Shown piece by piece: positions 1 through 7,514 of a stretch of DNA of 24,564 bases; position 1 is the stretch's first letter; each line of letters begins with the position of its first letter. This DNA is from JADGGV01 sp035715725 (GTDB taxonomy: Bacteria > Gemmatimonadota > Gemmatimonadetes > Longimicrobiales > RSA9), in NCBI GenBank assembly GCA_035715725.1, contig DASTKT010000172.1, positions 1 through 24,564 on the forward strand, read 5' to 3'. A model generated the notes under the pieces. That model saw only the letters and a program-made list of their open reading frames with translations, had not been told where the DNA came from and did no database searches. A program made the position numbers and the translations under genes.

Positions 1-264
1 CGGCCGACGGGCGGATCTCGGTACGCGGCGCGGCGTACAATCGAGCGGGGTCGGGGGAGCGGCGGGCGCTCGCCGGCCGCCGCCGTCCGGGCGGGGAGCC
101 GGGCCGGTGGCGCGGTGCGGCGCAGCGGTCCCGCGTCGCCCGGCGCGGGCCGAGCGTCGCGAGCGTGCCGGACTGGCGGGGAGCGCGTGACATCCATGCG
201 ATTGCGCCGTCATAAGCAGCGGTCAGATGCGTGGCGACTATGAGCGCGGCGCCGGGCGCGCGGC

Positions 265-306
265 TGGAGCGCGCGGAGGCGCGGATGGAGCGCGCGGAGG
301 CGCGGA
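265..306. repeat. 21-bp exact tandem duplication
   Basis: The unit starting tggagcgcgcgg occurs twice head to tail, at 265-285 and 286-306, with no mismatch. The length is a multiple of three, so it encodes a repeated seven-residue segment in any open frame crossing it, but no such frame looks like a gene. It may be a slippage product in GC-rich DNA. Confidence 0.85.
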
Positions 307-428
307 CGGCGAGGAGGGGGACGCGCGGCAGGAATGCGGGGCGGTGGGTCGCAGGAGGAAAACGGAAATATCGCCCGATGACGGCACGGGGGCCGCGAAA
401 ATGCTGGCCATTCCGTGCCGAAATTATT

Positions 429-584
429 GTGGTTCAGCGCGGATCGAGCGGGGAACCGCCGTGTGCAGCTTCCCTTGCGATGGCATACCAAACCTCGTAG
501 TTATACCCGCCCTCGCGCCGGGGTGCGGACGGCGGCCGATGGTCGCCGGAATGCTTTCTCGTGGTTTTGTGCGGATAGGGCGGG
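429..584. repeat. Imperfect 24-bp direct repeat pair in the leader
   Basis: Two copies lie at 429-452 and 561-584. They share gtggtt, then gcggat, then gcggg at the same spacing, with 19 of 24 positions identical by eye, and are 132 bases apart. Both sit in the least GC-rich part of the leader upstream of the first operon gene. They could be binding sites for a regulator or part of an antitermination signal. This is inference, and chance similarity in biased DNA is possible. Confidence 0.45.
475..503 (+). promoter_or_regulatory. Weak sigma-70-like promoter candidate for the operon
   Basis: A TTGCGA hexamer (475-480) is followed after 17 bases by TAGTTA (498-503), with TATACC directly after it (502-507). 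The -35 matches consensus at four of six positions, but the -10 matches poorly. It is proposed because it falls in the AT-richest part of the leader and would give a leader of about 190 bases before the ATG at 701. Promoters of this lineage may not follow the E. coli consensus. Confidence 0.22.
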
Positions 585-700
585 CGCGGAGGGCCGAGCG
601 GGGCCGCGCAGGAGGTCGGTCACCGAGGGGGTTCGGAGGTCCCGGGGAATCGGGGAGCGTCGATGAGCTCTGAGTCGCTCGAGCGGAAAGCAGTGGTCTG

Positions 701-3313
701 ATGAGGATTTCGATTGCCACGGCCGGACTCATAGTCGCACTGTCGACGGCGGTGTGGCCGGGAGTGGCGTGGGCGCAGTCGCAGGGTCGGCCAAAGAGCT
801 CTACACAGTCGCCGGATACCGCGGAGGCGCGGAAGCTGATCGAGCAAAAGCTCGGCCGGGGGGTGTCACAGGCGGAGATCCTGGAGCGTCTGCGGCAGTC
901 GGGGATGTCGCGGGGCGAGATCCGGGCGCGGCTGCAGCAGCTCGGGTACGACGCCGGGCTGGCGGACCGGTACTTCGATGTGATCGAGAGCGGCGGGGAG
1001 CCGCCGGCGGGGGAGGCGTCGGACCAGTTCCTGGATGCGCTGGGGAAGATCGGCGTGGCGGTGCGCGGGGGGCGCGTACCCGGGATGCGGCGGGGGCTGG
1101 AGCGGGACTCGCTGTCGGCGGCGGACTCGCTCGCGCTGGCGGCGGCGGAAGCCGACTCGCTGCTGGCGGATTCGCTGGCGGCGGACAGCGTGGCGCACCG
1201 GGGGCCGAAGGAGCTGGAGGTATTTGGGCGCTCGTTGTTCCGGCGGGCGACGAACCAGTTCGCGGCGGTGGTGAACGGGCCCGTGGACCCGGACTACCGG
1301 TTGGGCCCGGGGGACGAGCTGGCGCTGATCCTGACGGGCGACGTGCAGGACGCGTACTCGCTGCAGGTGACGCGGGATGGGTACGTGGTGATCCCCGACG
1401 TGGGGGAGATCCTGGTGAATGGGCTGACGATGGGTCAGCTCGAGGACGTGCTGTACCGGCGGCTGGGCCGGGTCTATTCGGGAGTGCGGCGTGGCCCGGA
1501 GGCGACGACGCACTTTCAAGTGTCGGTCGGGCAGGTGCGGACGAACCAGGTCTACCTGATCGGGGAGGTCGTGCGGCCGGGCGCGTACCAGGTGAGCGCA
1601 TTGTCGACGGTGTTCAACGCGCTCTACGTGGCCGGGGGGCCGAACGCGCAGGGGAGCTTCCGGCGCATCGAGGTGCGGCGGGGCGGGAAGGTGGTGCGGA
1701 ACGTGGACCTGTACCGTTACCTGCTGCACGGCGACAACCAGGACGACATCCGGCTCGAGCAGGGCGACATCGTGTTCGTGCCGGTGGCGGAGCGGCTGGT
1801 GCGGATGCAGGGGGCGGTGCGGCGGCCGGCGATCTTCGAGCTGACCGCGGGGGAGACGCTGGGGGACGCGCTCGCGTATGCCGGGGGGCTGCAGGCGGAG
1901 GCGGTGGCCCGGCGCGTGCAGATCGACCGGATCCTCCCGCCGGGGGAGCGCCGCAACGGCGTGGACCGGGTCCTCGTGGACGTGGATGTCCGGGACCTGG
2001 CGAAGGCGGGAGAGGGGGGAGTGCAGTTGCGGGACGGCGATCTCGTTCAGGTTTTCGCGGTTTCGGAGGAGCGCCGGCACCGGGTGGTGGTGACGGGGCA
2101 GGTGCGGCAGCCCGGGGTCTACGAGTGGAACCAGGGGACGACGCTCTGGGATCTGGTCGACCGGGCGCAGGGCCTGGACGAGCGGGCGTACACGCCGCGC
2201 GCGCACATCTTCCGGCTGAATCCCGACGACGGGAGTCGGCGGCTCATCCGTACGGAGCTGCTGGCGGACTCGACGGGTCGACCCGTCCGCGACGTCGTTC
2301 TCTCCGACCGGGACTCGGTGGTGATCTTCAGCCGGGAGCGACTGAAGAACCCCGAGTTCGTCACCATCGACGGCTTCATCAAGCGACCGGGCACATACCC
2401 GCTGGCCGAGGGGATGACGTTGGAGGACGTCATCCTGGCGGCCGGCGGCTTCATCCGGGGCGCGTCCATCTCCGAGGCGGAGGTCGCGCGGTTCCCGGTA
2501 TCGGGCGCGCGCACGGACACGACGGCGATCGTGATGCACGTGCCGCTCGAGGCGTCGTCGTCGTCGGGAGGGACCGACGGCGGCGAAGCGGCGCGGACGA
2601 AGTCCTCGCCAGCGGTCGAGGTCGCGAGGAGCCGGATGCCGTCGTGGACGCCGCGGGCGGACGAATTCACGCTGCAGCACGGGGACCGGATCTTCGTGCG
2701 CAAGGCGCCGGGGTACGCGCTGGCGCGGCAGGTGAGGGTGACGGGCGAGGTGATGATCCCGGGCACCTACGTGCTGACGAGCCGGCAGGAGCGGTTGACG
2801 GACGTCGTGGAGCGGGCCGGTGGGCTGACCCGGGAGGGGTACGCGGCGGGCTTCCAGCTACTCCGGCGGGGGAGCGTGGTGCCGACCGATCTGGAGCGGG
2901 CGCTGAAGGATTCGAAGAGTCGGTTCAACGTGGTGCTGGAGCCCGACGACAGCCTGCACGTGCCGCCGTACGACCCGACGGTGCTGGTGACGGGCGCGGT
3001 CGCGTTCCAGTCGCGCGTGCTGTACCGGCCGGGGAAGGGGCTGGACTACTACATCCAGCAGGCGGGCGGGTATGCGGACCGGGCGGACAAGCGGCGAGTC
3101 AGCGTGGCGTACCAGGACGGCGAGCGGGCGGCGATCGACCGCTTCCTGCTGTTCTCGAGGACGCCGAGCATGCGGCCGGGGAGCACGATCTTCGTGCCGA
3201 CGGTGCCGGCGTCGAAGGCGGTGGGCTTCAACTGGGACTCGTTCCTGACGCGAACGCTCACGTTGCTGAGTACGTCGGCGACGCTGCTGATCGCCGTACG
3301 ACAGTTGAAGTAG
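701..3313 (+). CDS. Polysaccharide export protein with six SLBB-like repeats (Wza-related)
   Basis: This 870-residue protein likely forms or lines the outer-membrane exit channel for the polysaccharide. Residues 1-26 are a signal peptide with an AWA-Q cleavage site. There is no lipobox Cys, unlike E. coli Wza. A helical segment rich in repeated A-D-S-L units spans about residues 136-163. A Poly_export domain starts near residue 195 (DYRLGPGDEL). SLBB-like repeats begin near residues 281, 365, 460, 551, 675 and 760, each with a pattern like V-x-G-x-V-x-x-P-G-x-Y and ending in GD-x-(I/L)-x-V. A hydrophobic C-terminal helix lies around 847-866. It is more than twice as long as Wza (about 380 residues), closer to the long SLBB proteins of Gemmatimonadota and Bacteroidota. 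ATG 701 is preceded by GGAAAG ten bases upstream. It heads the locus, 99 bases before the antiterminator gene. Confidence 0.9.
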   Translation: MRISIATAGLIVALSTAVWPGVAWAQSQGRPKSSTQSPDTAEARKLIEQKLGRGVSQAEILERLRQSGMSRGEIRARLQQLGYDAGLADRYFDVIESGGEPPAGEASDQFLDALGKIGVAVRGGRVPGMRRGLERDSLSAADSLALAAAEADSLLADSLAADSVAHRGPKELEVFGRSLFRRATNQFAAVVNGPVDPDYRLGPGDELALILTGDVQDAYSLQVTRDGYVVIPDVGEILVNGLTMGQLEDVLYRRLGRVYSGVRRGPEATTHFQVSVGQVRTNQVYLIGEVVRPGAYQVSALSTVFNALYVAGGPNAQGSFRRIEVRRGGKVVRNVDLYRYLLHGDNQDDIRLEQGDIVFVPVAERLVRMQGAVRRPAIFELTAGETLGDALAYAGGLQAEAVARRVQIDRILPPGERRNGVDRVLVDVDVRDLAKAGEGGVQLRDGDLVQVFAVSEERRHRVVVTGQVRQPGVYEWNQGTTLWDLVDRAQGLDERAYTPRAHIFRLNPDDGSRRLIRTELLADSTGRPVRDVVLSDRDSVVIFSRERLKNPEFVTIDGFIKRPGTYPLAEGMTLEDVILAAGGFIRGASISEAEVARFPVSGARTDTTAIVMHVPLEASSSSGGTDGGEAARTKSSPAVEVARSRMPSWTPRADEFTLQHGDRIFVRKAPGYALARQVRVTGEVMIPGTYVLTSRQERLTDVVERAGGLTREGYAAGFQLLRRGSVVPTDLERALKDSKSRFNVVLEPDDSLHVPPYDPTVLVTGAVAFQSRVLYRPGKGLDYYIQQAGGYADRADKRRVSVAYQDGERAAIDRFLLFSRTPSMRPGSTIFVPTVPASKAVGFNWDSFLTRTLTLLSTSATLLIAVRQLK

Positions 3314-3378
3314 GCGGGCCGGAGGGCGCGGGGCCGCGGGCGGAAGTTTCGCGGGACAAGCAGGGTTTCGTGGGCTTA

Positions 3379-3401
3379 GTCAGGGGTGCCCTGTAACTGA
3401 C
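3379..3401 (+). promoter_or_regulatory. Overlapping stem-loops before the antiterminator gene
   Basis: In the 99-base gap after the export gene, CAGGG (3381-3385) can pair with CCCTG (3389-3393) around a three-base loop. Alternatively GTCAG (3379-3383) can pair with CTGAC (3397-3401). The two stems share bases and cannot fully coexist. No T-run follows, so this is not a standard intrinsic terminator. It lies 12 bases before the GTG at 3413, where it could affect pausing or translation of the downstream gene. Confidence 0.35.
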
Positions 3402-3412
3402 GGGGCCAACGT

Positions 3413-4060
3413 GTGTCCGGGAACCGAGCGACGCCAATGTCTTCTGTCATGACGTCGGAGGGGGCGCTCCCGCGGCGGATGGCTCGGGCGGGGCCGTACG
3501 TGGAGCGGCGCTGGTATGCGTGCTACACGCGGGCGCGGCACGAGAAGCAGGTAGATTCGCTGCTGCAGCGGCGGGGGATCGAGAGCTACCTACCCCTGGT
3601 GCCGCAGGTGCGGGCGTGGAAGGACCGGAAGAAGGTGGTGGAGTGGCCGCTGTTCCCGAGCTACGTGTTCGGGTGCTTCACGCTGCGGGAGGTACACGCG
3701 GTACTGACGACGCCGGGGGTGAGCACGATCGTGCGGACGAACGGGATCCCGGCGCCGATCCCGGAGCCGGAGCTGGAGAACGTGCGGCGGTTCGTGGGCG
3801 CGGTGGCGGAGGCGGGGGTGGAGCCGGAGCTGCGGCCGTTGTTGCGGGAAGGAGAGTGGGTGCGGGTGAAGGACGGCCCGTTCCGGGGGGTGGAGGGGCA
3901 GGTGGTCGAATGCCGTGGCCGGCGCCGGGTGCTGGTCGGACTGGGCGCGATCGGGCAGGGGCTGGAGTTCGACATCGATACGATGCGCCTGATGGTGATC
4001 GCTCCCCCGGCGTGGGCGCAGGCACGGACGACTCGAGTGGGCGGCTGCACCGACCTGTGA
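3413..4060 (+). CDS. NusG/UpxY-family transcription antiterminator
   Basis: The 215-residue product is a specialised NusG paralogue that would bind RNA polymerase and help it read through the long polysaccharide operon. A NusG N-terminal domain covers roughly residues 33-118: RRWYACYTRARHEKQ, then LLQRRGIESYLPL and WPLFPSYVFG are typical of the UpxY/RfaH-like group. A KOW-like segment is seen at about 147-175 (REGEWVRVKDGPFRGVEG). GTG 3413 is the most upstream start, with a ggggcc stretch close by. ATG codons at 3437, 3449 and 3479 are equally possible, and the conserved domain begins only after the last, so the first 22 residues are uncertain. Its place just before the biosynthetic genes matches antiterminators that act on their own operon. 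The target site is not identified, but the 1-700 leader is the natural candidate. Confidence 0.88.
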   Translation: MSGNRATPMSSVMTSEGALPRRMARAGPYVERRWYACYTRARHEKQVDSLLQRRGIESYLPLVPQVRAWKDRKKVVEWPLFPSYVFGCFTLREVHAVLTTPGVSTIVRTNGIPAPIPEPELENVRRFVGAVAEAGVEPELRPLLREGEWVRVKDGPFRGVEGQVVECRGRRRVLVGLGAIGQGLEFDIDTMRLMVIAPPAWAQARTTRVGGCTDL

Positions 4061-4073
4061 ACCAGGAGCGGAC

Positions 4074-4790
4074 TTGGGCGCACTGAGCGGCTTTGGCATC
4101 GACATCTATTCGGACGGCGCGAACGTCCAGGACATGGTCTCGGCCTACCGGTCCCGCGAGGTGGACGGGTTCACGACGAACCCGACGCTGATGGCGAAGG
4201 CGGGGGTGCCGGACTATCGGGCCTTCGCCCGGGACGTGCTGGAAACGATCCGGGACCTGCCCGTCTGCTTCGAGGTGTTCGAGGACGGCTTCGAGGCGAT
4301 GGGGCGGCAGGCGCGGGAGATCGCGAGCTGGGGCGAGAACGTGTTCGTGAAGGTCCCGATCACGAACACGCGGGGCGAATCGTCGGTGCCGCTGATCCGG
4401 GAGCTGACGGCGGAAGGGCTCCGGCTCAACGTGACGGCGGTGCTCGCGCCGTCGCAGGGGCGGGCGGTGATCGACGCGGTGAACCCGGACGTTCCGGCGA
4501 TCCTGTCGATCTTCGCGGGGCGAATCGCGGACACGGGTCGCGACCCGATGCCGCTGATGCGGGAAGCAGTGGAGCTGGCGAAGCGGCGGCCGCTGCTGAA
4601 GGTGCTGTGGGCGAGCCCGCGGGAAGTGCTGAACATCTACCAGGCCGAGGCGTGCGGCTGCCACATCATCGCGGTGACGCCGGACCTGCGGGCCAAGCTG
4701 CACCTGCGGGGGAAGGACCTGGAGGCGTTCTCCCGCGAGACGGTGCAGATGTTCTACGACGACGCCGCGCGGGCGGGGTACACGCTCTGA
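4074..4790 (+). CDS. Transaldolase (small Fsa/TalC-like form)
   Basis: The 238-residue protein belongs to the class I transaldolase/fructose-6-phosphate aldolase family. The Schiff-base lysine is K93 (NVFVKVPIT); D14 and the TTNP motif at 34-37 are also conserved. Two positions separate the activities: E. coli FSA has Gln59 and Tyr131, and here the aligned residues by eye are E67 and F147, as in true transaldolases. It would therefore interconvert fructose 6-phosphate, erythrose 4-phosphate, sedoheptulose 7-phosphate and glyceraldehyde 3-phosphate. The start is TTG 4074, supported by AGGAG at 4064-4068 with five bases of spacing. It lies 13 bases after the antiterminator, and its stop overlaps the next ATG as ATGA. 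Its position upstream of heptose genes suggests that it supplies sedoheptulose 7-phosphate. Confidence 0.88.
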   Translation: MGALSGFGIDIYSDGANVQDMVSAYRSREVDGFTTNPTLMAKAGVPDYRAFARDVLETIRDLPVCFEVFEDGFEAMGRQAREIASWGENVFVKVPITNTRGESSVPLIRELTAEGLRLNVTAVLAPSQGRAVIDAVNPDVPAILSIFAGRIADTGRDPMPLMREAVELAKRRPLLKVLWASPREVLNIYQAEACGCHIIAVTPDLRAKLHLRGKDLEAFSRETVQMFYDDAARAGYTL

Positions 4791-5755
4791 TGCGTTCCGG
4801 GCGCCGCGACGCGGTGTTGATCACCGGCGTGGCAGGCTTCATCGGGAGCAACCTGGCCGACCGGCTGGTGGCGGAAGGCTACCGCGTGGTCGGCGTGGAC
4901 GACCTGTCCCAGGGCGTCCTGGAGCAGGTCCCCTCCACGGTGGAGTTCCACCGGCTGGACGTCCGCTCCGCCGCGCTGTATCCGCTCCTCGAGACGGTGG
5001 ACGTCGTCTTCCACCTGGCCGCGAAGAACTGCATTTCCGACTGCCAGACGGACCCGGTCGCGACCGCGAGCATCAACGTGGTCGGGACGGCGAACGTACT
5101 GGAAGCGGCGCGCCGGGCGGGGACGCGCAAGGTGGTGTACGCGGAGTCGTCGGCGCTCTACGAAGGCTCCGCGGTGCTGCCGACGCCGGAGCACGAGGCG
5201 GCGCCGGAGAGCTTCTACGCGGTGAGCAAGCAGGCCGCCCGGTACTTCGCCGAGGCGTACGCACGCCATCACGGGATGAACCTGACGGCGCTGCGCTACT
5301 TCTGCGTGTACGGCCCCCGGCAGGACTACCGCCGGACGATCCCCCCGGTGATGAGCGCCTTCATTCTGCACCTGCTGCGCGGCGTCCGCCCGACGATCTA
5401 CGGGACGGGCGAGAAGCGCCGCGATTTCGTGTACGTGGACGATGTGAACGACTTCCACGTCCAGTGTCTGCGGGATGCGCGCACGGACGGCCGGGTGTTC
5501 AACCTGGGGAGCGGCGAGAGCCGGTCGGTGCGGGAGATCTTCGAGGCGGTGCGGCGGCTGCTCGGCGTGGACGTGGAGCCGGCGTACGCGGGCGACCTGC
5601 CGGGCGAGGCGCGCGAGACGCGAGCGGACATCTCGGCGGCGCGGGCCCTGGGGTGGTCGCCGCGGGTAGGGCTGGAGGATGGTCTCCGGCGCACGATCGA
5701 CCACATTCGGCGGCACGTGCTCGGGGCGGAGGCGACGGCGTGGACATCGGCGTGA
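4790..5755 (+). CDS. NAD-dependent nucleotide-sugar epimerase (extended SDR)
   Basis: The 321-residue protein is an extended short-chain dehydrogenase like GalE/WbpP C4-epimerases. A Rossmann GVAGFIG motif lies at 13-19, an acidic VDD follows beta-2 near 36-38, the catalytic serines are in SSALYEG from 120, and the Tyr/Lys pair is Y143 and K147 (YAVSK). RYFCVYGPRQ and RDFVYVDDV are typical substrate-domain motifs. The Thr-Asp-Glu signature of 4,6-dehydratases is absent; AESSALY stands there, so an epimerase or related activity is favoured. ATG 4790 overlaps the transaldolase stop by one base (ATGA), which indicates translational coupling; an in-frame extension upstream to 4607 lies inside transaldolase and is rejected. 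The substrate, possibly UDP-hexose or the NDP-heptose made by the neighbouring genes, cannot be told from sequence. Confidence 0.88.
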   Translation: MRSGRRDAVLITGVAGFIGSNLADRLVAEGYRVVGVDDLSQGVLEQVPSTVEFHRLDVRSAALYPLLETVDVVFHLAAKNCISDCQTDPVATASINVVGTANVLEAARRAGTRKVVYAESSALYEGSAVLPTPEHEAAPESFYAVSKQAARYFAEAYARHHGMNLTALRYFCVYGPRQDYRRTIPPVMSAFILHLLRGVRPTIYGTGEKRRDFVYVDDVNDFHVQCLRDARTDGRVFNLGSGESRSVREIFEAVRRLLGVDVEPAYAGDLPGEARETRADISAARALGWSPRVGLEDGLRRTIDHIRRHVLGAEATAWTSA

Positions 5756-6471
5756 TGGTGCTGGCGGCGGGGAAGGGGTCGCGGCTGGAGCCGATGTCCG
5801 GGGCGCTGCCGAAGCCGCTGATGCCGCTGGGCGGACGGAGCCTGCTCGAGTGGAACCTGGTGTGGGTGGCGGCGTCCGGGGTGCGGCGCGTGTGGATCAA
5901 CGTGCACCATCGGGGCGAGGCGATCGAGGCGGCGTTGGGCTCGGGAGTGGGGCTCGGAGTCGAGATCCGCTACTCGCGGGAGCCGGAGCTGCTGGGGACG
6001 GCCGGGGGGTGGCGGGCGGTGGCGGGAGAGCACCGGGGCTCCTGGCTGGTGCTGTACGGCGACAATGCGATGCGGTTCGACCTGCATCGCTTCCTGGCGG
6101 CGCACCGTGCCGGCGGTGCGGCGGCGACGATCGCGCTGTTCGATCCGTCGCGGCACGCGAACACGGGGGCGGCGGGCGGGCGGGCGGCGCTGGCGCCGGA
6201 CGGGCGCGTCTCGCGCTTCGTGGAGGATGCGCCCTCCGGGGACGGGTTGGAGCTGGTGAACGCCGGGGCGTACGCGCTGGAGCCGCAGGTCGCCGAGGAG
6301 ATCGGTCCGGGGTTCGCGGATTTCGGGCGCGACGTGCTGCCGGCGCTGGCGGCGCGCGGACGGGTGCGGGGGCACGTGCTGGAGGCCGGCGGCTTCTGCC
6401 TGGGGGTGGACACGCCGGAGCGCTTCGCGGTGGCGGAGCGGCTGCTCTCGCGGGCGGAGGTGGTGCCGTGA
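5740..6471 (+). CDS. hddC: Sugar-1-phosphate nucleotidyltransferase (HddC/RmlA-like)
   Basis: The 243-residue protein is a small NTP_transferase-fold enzyme that joins a sugar 1-phosphate to a nucleotide. The signature LAAGKGSRLEP (residues 8-18) and PKPLMP (24-29) bind the nucleotide and phosphate; YGDNAM holds the metal-binding Asp. Length and order of motifs match mannose- or heptose-1-phosphate guanylyltransferases. GTG 5740 has GGAGG at 5728-5732 with seven-base spacing and overlaps the epimerase by 16 bases. It is followed by a heptose-7-phosphate-like kinase, with a phosphatase and isomerase further on, which argues for HddC, GDP-D-glycero-alpha-D-manno-heptose synthesis. The nucleotide (GDP, CDP or ADP) is not proven by the sequence, so the symbol is tentative. 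Confidence 0.78.
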   Translation: MDIGVMVLAAGKGSRLEPMSGALPKPLMPLGGRSLLEWNLVWVAASGVRRVWINVHHRGEAIEAALGSGVGLGVEIRYSREPELLGTAGGWRAVAGEHRGSWLVLYGDNAMRFDLHRFLAAHRAGGAAATIALFDPSRHANTGAAGGRAALAPDGRVSRFVEDAPSGDGLELVNAGAYALEPQVAEEIGPGFADFGRDVLPALAARGRVRGHVLEAGGFCLGVDTPERFAVAERLLSRAEVVP

Positions 6472-7511
6472 TCATCACGCGGACGCCGTTCCGGGTCACG
6501 CTGGGCGGAGGGGGGACGGACCTGCCGTCGTACTACCGGAGCCACGGCGGGTTCATCTTCGCGATGGGGATCGACAAGTACATGTACATCATGGTCAATC
6601 CCCCGATCGTGGACAGCAAGATCCGGCTGCACTACAGCCGGAGCGAGACGGTGGACCACGTGGACGAGCTGCAGCACGAGCTGGCGCGGGAGGCGCTGCG
6701 CTTCCACGGGATCCGGCAGAAGATCGAGATCTCGTCGATGGCCGACCTGCCGGACGGGACGGGACTGGGCTCGTCGGGCGCCTACCTGGTGGGGCTGCTC
6801 ACGGCGCTGCACCACTACCGGCGCGACTACGTGCCGCTGGGCACGCTGGCGGAGGAGGCCTGCCACATCGAGCTGGACGTGCTGAAGAAGGGTGTGGGGA
6901 AGCAGGACCAGTACATGGCGGTGTTCGGCGGGCTGACGGTGCTGGAGATCGAACGGGACGGCACGGTGACGCCGCGGGTGATCGAGCTGCCGGCGGGCTC
7001 GACGGAAGCGTTCGTCGCCAACACGCAGCTGTACTACACGGGGGTACGGCGCAGCGCGGTGGAGATCCTGAGCGAGCAGAACGGGAAGCTGGCGGGGGAG
7101 GCTCCCGGGCGGCGGCAGGCGGAGGACTCGATGCATCAGATCAAGGAGCTGGGGCATCGGATCCTGGAGGCGATCGAACGCGAGAACTTCGACGACTGGG
7201 GGCTGCTGCTGCACGAGCACTGGTGCCAGAAGCGGCGCCTGTCGGGGAAGATCTCGAGCCTGGAGCTGGATGCGCTGTACCAGCACGTGCGGGAGGAGTT
7301 CGGCGTGCTGGGCGGCAAGATCGCGGGGGCGGGGGGCGGCGGATTCCTGATGCTGTACGCGCCGGGCGAGCACAAGCGGCTCGAGGCGTTCATGCGGACG
7401 CAGGGGATGGCACGGCTGCACTACAAGGTGGAGCACGAGGGGTCGAAGGTGATCGCGAACCTGGCGAGCGCGCCGGCGATGCGCGGCGCGCCGGTGCCGG
7501 TGCGGGCGTAG
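6468..7511 (+). CDS. hddA: GHMP-family sugar kinase, probable heptose 7-phosphate 1-kinase
   Basis: The 347-residue protein is a GHMP kinase of the HddA type. It opens with ITRTPFRVTLGGGGTDLP (residues 3-20), the substrate motif of this group. The ATP-binding motif DGTGLGSSGAYLVG follows at 96-109, and a late glycine-rich GGKIAGAGGGGFL is motif 3. HddA phosphorylates D-glycero-D-manno-heptose 7-phosphate at C1. GTG 6468 overlaps the preceding stop as GTGA and has GGAGG at 6456-6460. The pairing with a nucleotidyltransferase upstream and a HAD-SIS fusion downstream is the main support for heptose rather than fucose or galactose as substrate. Confidence 0.83.
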   Translation: MIITRTPFRVTLGGGGTDLPSYYRSHGGFIFAMGIDKYMYIMVNPPIVDSKIRLHYSRSETVDHVDELQHELAREALRFHGIRQKIEISSMADLPDGTGLGSSGAYLVGLLTALHHYRRDYVPLGTLAEEACHIELDVLKKGVGKQDQYMAVFGGLTVLEIERDGTVTPRVIELPAGSTEAFVANTQLYYTGVRRSAVEILSEQNGKLAGEAPGRRQAEDSMHQIKELGHRILEAIERENFDDWGLLLHEHWCQKRRLSGKISSLELDALYQHVREEFGVLGGKIAGAGGGGFLMLYAPGEHKRLEAFMRTQGMARLHYKVEHEGSKVIANLASAPAMRGAPVPVRA

Positions 7512-7514
7512 CGG

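Larger units (their letters stand above)
1..700. other. Leader region without a convincing gene
   Basis: No open frame here has a recognisable domain or a start with a good ribosome binding site. Positions 1-190 are uniformly GC-rich. Positions 350-510 and 545-580 contain AT-richer pockets such as gaaattattg and tagttatacc, unlike the flanking coding DNA. The stretch holds an exact 21-base tandem duplication (265-306), a 24-base imperfect direct repeat (429-452 and 561-584) and a weak promoter candidate (475-503). It most likely is the promoter and untranslated leader of the polysaccharide operon that begins at 701. A frame open from position 3 to a TAA at 213-215 could be the tail of an upstream gene, but it soon turns into an Arg/Gly-rich low-complexity string and is not called. 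Confidence 0.5.

Noticed and set aside
3..215. Possible C-terminal end of an upstream gene (open to TAA 213-215)
   Set aside because: It starts plausibly (DGRISVRGAAYN) but becomes an Arg/Gly-rich string typical of non-coding GC-rich DNA. It cannot be supported without sequence to the left.
231..500. Small plus-strand frame with heptad-like ERAEAR repeats in the leader
   Set aside because: The repeat comes from the 21-bp tandem duplication. The frame lacks a ribosome binding site and the rest of its sequence does not look like protein. Overlapping frames are equally open.
866..2680. Long open frame antisense to the SLBB export gene
   Set aside because: It is rich in Arg, Pro and His and follows from G/C third-position bias on the opposite strand. 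It has no domain and contradicts the clear SLBB protein.
4607..4789. Upstream extension of the epimerase gene
   Set aside because: It lies within transaldolase, has shadow composition, and the ATGA junction at 4790 gives a Rossmann motif at the normal position.
4790..5755. NDP-sugar 4,6-dehydratase (as in 6-deoxyheptose synthesis)
   Set aside because: The Thr-Asp-Glu dehydratase signature is missing; SSALYEG with YAVSK is the epimerase-like pattern.
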